Assembly (NCBI GenBank): GCA_002304945.1
Contig: DBPQ01000027.1
Span: 23,280 to 32,108, forward strand
Direction of reading: 5' to 3'
DNA: 8,829 bases
Source of the DNA: Actinomycetales bacterium UBA1416
Lineage (GTDB): Bacteria > Actinomycetota > Actinomycetes > Actinomycetales > Actinomycetaceae
Shown here: positions 5,261 to 8,829 of the stretch, piece by piece
How the letters are laid out: each line of letters starts with the position of its first letter
Position numbering within the stretch: position 1 is the first letter of the stretch
Translations under genes and position numbers: made by a program
The notes under the pieces: generated by a model
Told to the model about the DNA's origin: nothing
The model's input: the letters and a program-made list of their open reading frames with translations, nothing else
Database searches by the model: none

Positions 5261-7210
5261 CTACATCCGAGACGCGAGCATGGCGAGGACGGCGACCACT
5301 GTCCCACCGACCACGTAGCCCGCGTACGAGCGGACCTGGCCGTTCTGGAGGCGGGCGGTCACCCGGCCGATGGAGGCGAGACCGAACGCCGAACCCTCCA
5401 CGGTGCCGTCGAGGACGTACTCGTCCGCGACGTACAGGCCCTGGGTGAGTGCCTGCCCGGGGCGCATGAAGACCGCCTCGTTCACCTGGTCCTGGTAGAG
5501 GTCGTTGCGGGCGGCGCGCGTGAGGGCGCTGGCGTGCTGGGCCGTCATCGGCATCGGGCGGGCGAGGTACATCCGCCACGCGATCGCGGCCCCGATGAGC
5601 ACGACCACGATGGTGCTGGCCATGATGAACCACACCGGCAGGACCGGTTCGTGGTGCTCGACGTGGCCGGTGACGGGCTCCAGCCAGGTCGCGAAACCCC
5701 CACCGAGCGCCATCAGCCCACCGAGGGCGACCGAGCCGACGGCGAGGATCACCATCGGGACCGTCATGAGCGCCGGGGACTCGTGGGGATGCTGGGCGGG
5801 CCCGTCCGGCGGCGCCGTCCAGCGCTTGTCCCCGTGGAACACCGCGAAGAAGAGCCGCGACATGTAGAAGGCGGTCAGGCCCGCACCGAGCAGCGCCACC
5901 GTGCCGAAGACCCAGGGCTGCCACCCCTCGCCGACGAAGGCCGACTCGATGATCTTGTCCTTGGACCAGAAGCCGGAGAAGGGCGGGATCCCGAGGATGG
6001 CGAGCCAACCCATCATGAACGTGAGCCACGTGACCTTCATGTACCCCGACAGGGCGCCGAAGCGGCGGATGTCCACCTGGTCGTTCATGCCGTGCATGAC
6101 GGAGCCCGCGCCGAGGAACATCCCGGCCTTGAAGAACCCGTGGGTGATGAGGTGGAAGATCGCGAACGCGTACCCGATCGGGCCGAGACCGGCCGCGAGC
6201 ATCATGTAGCCGATCTGGGACATGGTCGAGGCGGCGAGCACCTTCTTCATGTCGTCCTTCGCGGAGCCCACGACCGCTCCGAACACGAGCGTGATCGCGC
6301 CGATCACGGCGACGGCGAGTTGGGCGTCCGGCGAGAGGTCGAAGATCGGGCCGGACCGGACCACGAGGTACACGCCCGCGGTCACCATTGTCGCGGCGTG
6401 GATGAGCGCGGAGACCGGGGTGGGACCGGCCATCGCGTCCCCGAGCCAGGCCTGCAGCGGGAACTGCGCGGACTTGCCCGTGGCGCCCAGCAGGAGGAGC
6501 AACCCGATGGCGGTGGCCCAGCCGGGGCTGAGGTCGGCTCCGAGGACCTCGCCGAAGGTGACGGACCCGACCTGCGCCACCATGGCCCCCATCGCGAGGA
6601 GGAGGCCCGCGTCACCGACGCGGTTCATCACGAACGCCTTCTTGGCGGCCGCGGCGTACACGGGGTTGTGGTTCCAGAACCCGATCAGCAGGTAGGAGGC
6701 GAGGCCGACGCCCTCCCAGCCGACGAAGAGCAAAGCGTAGGAGTCCGCGAGGACCAGGAGGAGCATCGCCGCCACGAAGAGGTTCATGTACGCGAAGAAC
6801 CGCCGCCGGTCGGGGTCGTGCTCCATGTAGGCCACCGAGTACACGTGGATCAGCGAGCTGACGAACGTGACCATGAGGACGAAGGCCACCGACAGCGGGT
6901 CGATCCGGGTACCGAACTCGACGGTGAGGCCGGTGGTCGTGATCCACGGGTAGAGCTGGGTGGTCATCACGCGCTCCCCCGCCGGGAGTCCCATCATCTG
7001 CAGCGCGATCGCCGCGATGAGCACGAAGCTCGCCACCGGGGCGGCGACCCCCAGCCAGTGGCCCCAGCCATCGGCACGCCGGCCGAGGAGGAGCAGGATC
7101 CCTGCGGACAGGAGGGGAATGGCGACCAGCAGCCAGGCGGCGGAGGCGGTTCCCGTCGCGGGCACCGCACTCACCACCTCGGCCGGGACGGCCTGGACAA
7201 CGGAAAGCAT
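5261..7210 (-). CDS. nuoL: NADH-quinone oxidoreductase subunit L
   Basis: This is the distal antiporter-like subunit of complex I, 649 residues (E. coli 613). The N-terminal half carries the family hallmarks: Glu166 in VGWEGVGLASYLLIGFW, and the KKAFVMNRVGD loop (190-200). Lys246 lies in GATGKSAQFPLQAWLGDAM, followed by His271 in SALIHAATMVTAGVYL. Further on are Lys322/Lys323 and the FHLITHGFFKAGMF segment (352-365, His353, His357, Lys361). The FWSKDKI segment (414-420) holds the terminal Lys/Asp pair of the proton exit. The C-terminal third has the expected extra part: membrane segments, a long amphipathic stretch (about 550-620) that braces M and N, and a final membrane anchor ending LASRM. 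ATG 7210 has GAGGG six bases upstream and follows nuoK by 13 bp. The first 25 residues are only weakly hydrophobic, so a slightly later start is possible. Confidence 0.97.
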   Translation of the reverse strand: MLSVVQAVPAEVVSAVPATGTASAAWLLVAIPLLSAGILLLLGRRADGWGHWLGVAAPVASFVLIAAIALQMMGLPAGERVMTTQLYPWITTTGLTVEFGTRIDPLSVAFVLMVTFVSSLIHVYSVAYMEHDPDRRRFFAYMNLFVAAMLLLVLADSYALLFVGWEGVGLASYLLIGFWNHNPVYAAAAKKAFVMNRVGDAGLLLAMGAMVAQVGSVTFGEVLGADLSPGWATAIGLLLLLGATGKSAQFPLQAWLGDAMAGPTPVSALIHAATMVTAGVYLVVRSGPIFDLSPDAQLAVAVIGAITLVFGAVVGSAKDDMKKVLAASTMSQIGYMMLAAGLGPIGYAFAIFHLITHGFFKAGMFLGAGSVMHGMNDQVDIRRFGALSGYMKVTWLTFMMGWLAILGIPPFSGFWSKDKIIESAFVGEGWQPWVFGTVALLGAGLTAFYMSRLFFAVFHGDKRWTAPPDGPAQHPHESPALMTVPMVILAVGSVALGGLMALGGGFATWLEPVTGHVEHHEPVLPVWFIMASTIVVVLIGAAIAWRMYLARPMPMTAQHASALTRAARNDLYQDQVNEAVFMRPGQALTQGLYVADEYVLDGTVEGSAFGLASIGRVTARLQNGQVRSYAGYVVGGTVVAVLAMLASRM

Positions 7211-7223
7211 GGGATTCCCTCAG

Positions 7224-7523
7224 TCAGTTCTTGAGCAGGGAGACGTCGTCGAGCGACGCCGACCTGCGGGACTTGAAGATGGACACGATGATCGCCAACC
7301 CGACGACGACCTCCGCGGCAGCGACCACCATGACGAAGAACGCCATGACCTGGCCGTCCAGGTTGCCGTGCATGCGGGAGAACGTGACGAGGGAGAGGTT
7401 GGTGGCGTTCAGCATGAGCTCGACGCCCATGAACGCGATGATCGCGTTGCGCCGGACGAGCACCGTGGTGCCGCCGATCGTGAACAGGATCGCCGAGAGC
7501 ACCAGGTAGTTGGTGAGGCTCAT
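7224..7523 (-). CDS. nuoK: NADH-quinone oxidoreductase subunit K
   Basis: This is a small membrane-arm subunit of complex I, with three transmembrane helices in 99 residues, the usual family length. The two buried glutamates needed for proton/energy coupling are present: Glu35 in AFMGVELMLNATNLSLV and Glu71 in VAAAEVVVGLAI, matching E. coli Glu36 and Glu72. The C-terminal tail is hydrophilic (FKSRRSASLDDVSLLKN). The ATG overlaps the nuoJ stop as ATGA. Its ribosome binding site, AGGAGGAGGAG (7536-7526), is unusually strong and at the same time encodes the last Glu residues of NuoJ (QEEER). This suggests high and coupled translation. It resembles MnhC/MrpC antiporter subunits in fold, but the neighbours settle the assignment. 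Confidence 0.97.
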   Translation of the reverse strand: MSLTNYLVLSAILFTIGGTTVLVRRNAIIAFMGVELMLNATNLSLVTFSRMHGNLDGQVMAFFVMVVAAAEVVVGLAIIVSIFKSRRSASLDDVSLLKN

Positions 7524-8395
7524 CGCTCCTCCTCCTGGGTGAGCCGGGGGGCGGCGTCACCGGGCATGCCCGGGAGCCCGGACTGGCCGGTTGGCCGATC
7601 CCGTTCCGTGAGGACGTCCGGTGCGACCGCCCGCACGTCCATCTGCTGGCCGCGCACGCGCAGCACCCGGGGCACGGACGCCATGACCGGCTCGCCGGAG
7701 GCGGACAGCGCGGGGATGTCGGCACCGTTGTGGGTGGCGTACACGCCGGACGCCGGGAGCTGGGCGATCCGCGCCCCGCGGGTGGCCCACGCCGCCATCT
7801 TCGCGTCGGCGACGGCGCGTTGCGTCACCTTCGGCCCGATCCGCTCGACATGGGTGAGCGTGATCGCGGAGACGGCGGCGATGATGAGCAGCGCCCCGGT
7901 GAGCTGCATCGCGAACGGGTAGGACGCGAAGAGGACCCGGGCGACCCCGACGGGGTTGGAATCGGCGTTGACGGCTTCGAGCCCCGCGGCGACGGGGACA
8001 CGTGCCGCCATGACGACGCCCGCGAGTCCGACCACCAGCCCGAGCGCGAACGTACCCGCCAGCCAGCGCTGGCCCTTGATCGTCTCGATGAGGGACTCGG
8101 AGGCGTCCACGCCCACGAGCATCAGCACGAACAGGAACAGCATCATGATGGCGCCGGTGTAGACCACGACCTGCACGACACCGAGGAAGACGGCCTCCTG
8201 CGCGACGTACAGGAACGCCAGCCCGATCATCACGAAGATGACCGCGATGGCCGCGTGCACGGCGCGCTTGGCGAAGACGAGGGCGAGTGCGCCCAGCACC
8301 ATCAGGGGGGCGACGATCCAGAACAGCACGGCCTCCCCGGACGAGACGGTGCCGTCCGGGTTGAGCGCGGCGGGGAGGAGCATCAGGGCGTTCAC
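7520..8395 (-). CDS. nuoJ: NADH-quinone oxidoreductase subunit J, with long C-terminal tail
   Basis: This is a complex I membrane-arm subunit. The protein has 291 residues against 184 in E. coli. The first ~182 residues hold about five membrane segments, including the conserved third one with VVQVVVYTGAIMMLFLFVLM (73-92), whose helix bend takes part in coupling quinone reduction to proton movement. From about residue 183 (ERIGPKVTQ) to the end there is a tail of about 109 hydrophilic residues, rich in Ala, Pro, Gly and Arg, with no membrane segment. Long tails occur in actinobacterial NuoJ, but the role is unknown to me. GTG 8395-8393 is chosen as start because it overlaps the nuoI stop (GTGA) and has GGAGG (8407-8403) seven bases upstream. 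ATG 8383, four codons in, is the alternative. Confidence 0.95.
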   Translation of the reverse strand: MNALMLLPAALNPDGTVSSGEAVLFWIVAPLMVLGALALVFAKRAVHAAIAVIFVMIGLAFLYVAQEAVFLGVVQVVVYTGAIMMLFLFVLMLVGVDASESLIETIKGQRWLAGTFALGLVVGLAGVVMAARVPVAAGLEAVNADSNPVGVARVLFASYPFAMQLTGALLIIAAVSAITLTHVERIGPKVTQRAVADAKMAAWATRGARIAQLPASGVYATHNGADIPALSASGEPVMASVPRVLRVRGQQMDVRAVAPDVLTERDRPTGQSGLPGMPGDAAPRLTQEEER

Positions 8396-8829
8396 TTGGC
8401 GACCTCCGCGGCCTTCGGGAGAGTGGGATCCTCGGGGCGGGTGCGCCGCACCCACTCCACCTGGGCGGCGGTGGGTCCCGTCACGTCGCCCCGGTAGTAG
8501 TCGCCGTCCGAGGTGCCCTCCACCATCGGGTGGGGAGCGGCGAGCATGCCGTCCTCGAGCGGCGCGAGGAGGTCCTGCTTCTCGTAGATCAGGCCCGCGC
8601 GGGTGGGGCCCTGCAGCTCGTACTCGTTGGTCATCGTGAGGGCACGGGTGGGGCAGGCCTCGATGCACAGGCCGCAGAAGATGCAGCGCAGGTAGTTGAT
8701 CTGGTAGACGCGGCCGTACCGCTCCCCCGGGGCGTACTGCGCGTCCGGGGTGTTGTTCCCCGCCTCCACGAGGATCGCGTCCGCCGGGCAGGCCCAGGCG
8801 CACAGCTCGCAGCCGATGCACTTCTCCAG
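8392..8829 (-). CDS. nuoI: NADH-quinone oxidoreductase subunit I (partial, N-terminus beyond window)
   Basis: This is the ferredoxin-like peripheral subunit of complex I that carries clusters N6a and N6b on the electron path to the quinone. The right window edge cuts the gene; 145 residues are seen, of about 200-220 usual for actinobacteria. Two complete [4Fe-4S] binding motifs are visible: CIGCELCAWACP with cysteines at partial positions 4, 7, 10 and 14, and CIFCGLCIEACP with cysteines at 49, 52, 55 and 59. Between them lies the typical YGRVYQINYLR lead-in (38-48). The tail after TRALTMTNEYEL is about 75 hydrophilic residues ending KAAEVAK. An internal GTG near 8769 is not the start, since the first cluster motif lies upstream of it in the same open frame. 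The stop overlaps the nuoJ GTG. Confidence 0.97.
   Translation of the reverse strand: MEKCIGCELCAWACPADAILVEAGNNTPDAQYAPGERYGRVYQINYLRCIFCGLCIEACPTRALTMTNEYELQGPTRAGLIYEKQDLLAPLEDGMLAAPHPMVEGTSDGDYYRGDVTGPTAAQVEWVRRTRPEDPTLPKAAEVAK
8403..8407 (-). promoter_or_regulatory. Ribosome binding site deciding the GTG start of nuoJ
   Basis: GGAGG lies seven bases before GTG 8395 and inside the last codons of nuoI. The spacing favours GTG over the internal ATG at 8383. Confidence 0.6.

Noticed and set aside
7211..7219. GGGAATCCC repeat between the nuoL ribosome binding site and its ATG as a regulatory hairpin
   Set aside because: Only three pairs around a three-base loop; too weak to claim.
5534..7234. 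566-codon open frame on the plus strand, antisense to nuoL, and similar long frames opposite nuoN and nuoM
   Set aside because: Products are low-complexity Arg/Glu/Asp/His-rich strings typical of the opposite strand of high-GC coding DNA; the minus-strand genes are clear family members.
8767..8769. GTG at 8769 as the nuoI start
   Set aside because: The first [4Fe-4S] motif CIGCELCAWACP is encoded upstream in the same open frame, so the start lies beyond the window.
8396..8821. Upstream extension of the nuoJ frame to 8821
   Set aside because: This part is out of frame with the cysteine-cluster protein NuoI, which clearly occupies the DNA; the extension is Arg/Gly-rich shadow sequence.
1..8829. 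Mobile elements, CRISPR arrays, tRNA genes or signs of recent transfer
   Set aside because: No transposase or integrase-like reading frame, no regularly spaced repeats, no tRNA-like cloverleaf noticed, and codon use looks uniform across all genes.

Overview
The window is high-GC DNA from an actinomycete (Actinomycetota). I infer this from strongly G/C-ending codons, frequent GTG/TTG starts, end-to-end packed genes, an actinobacterial-style NuoM (HTWLPDTTQQADAGTSTLLVG region) and a NuoJ with a long C-terminal tail. The order Micrococcales is plausible but cannot be fixed from the sequence alone.

About 85% of the window is the 3' end of a respiratory complex I (NADH:quinone oxidoreductase) operon on the minus strand, read from right to left: nuoI (5' end beyond the right edge), nuoJ, nuoK, nuoL, nuoM and nuoN. 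A long-chain polyprenyl diphosphate synthase gene follows nuoN after only 7 bases. The junctions are tight: GTGA overlap (I/J), ATGA overlap (J/K), 13 bp (K/L), 27 bp (L/M), ATGA overlap (M/N), 7 bp (N/synthase). One polycistronic message is therefore likely, with its promoter outside the window. NuoI carries two [4Fe-4S] clusters. J, K, L, M and N form the membrane arm, and the charged residues expected in the proton channels are present in K, L, M and N. The synthase probably makes the isoprenoid tail of menaquinone, the likely electron acceptor of this complex, so the operon joins the enzyme to part of the supply of its quinone.

On the left, a RarD-type EamA-family transporter gene on the plus strand converges on the synthase gene, with 18 bp between stop codons. 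It diverges from a gene cut by the left edge, which encodes the N-terminus of an FAD-dependent ferredoxin-NADP+ reductase (FprA/adrenodoxin-reductase type).

The most interesting non-coding part is the 128-bp divergent spacer (117-244). It holds an A/T-richer patch that can be read as a -10 box in both directions, followed by four perfect short-loop hairpins on the rarD side. One of these excludes two others, and the last abuts the rarD GTG start. No stretch over 300 bases lacks a gene. I saw no mobile element, tRNA, rRNA or CRISPR array. The coding content is mostly housekeeping, and I found no convincing undescribed multi-gene system.
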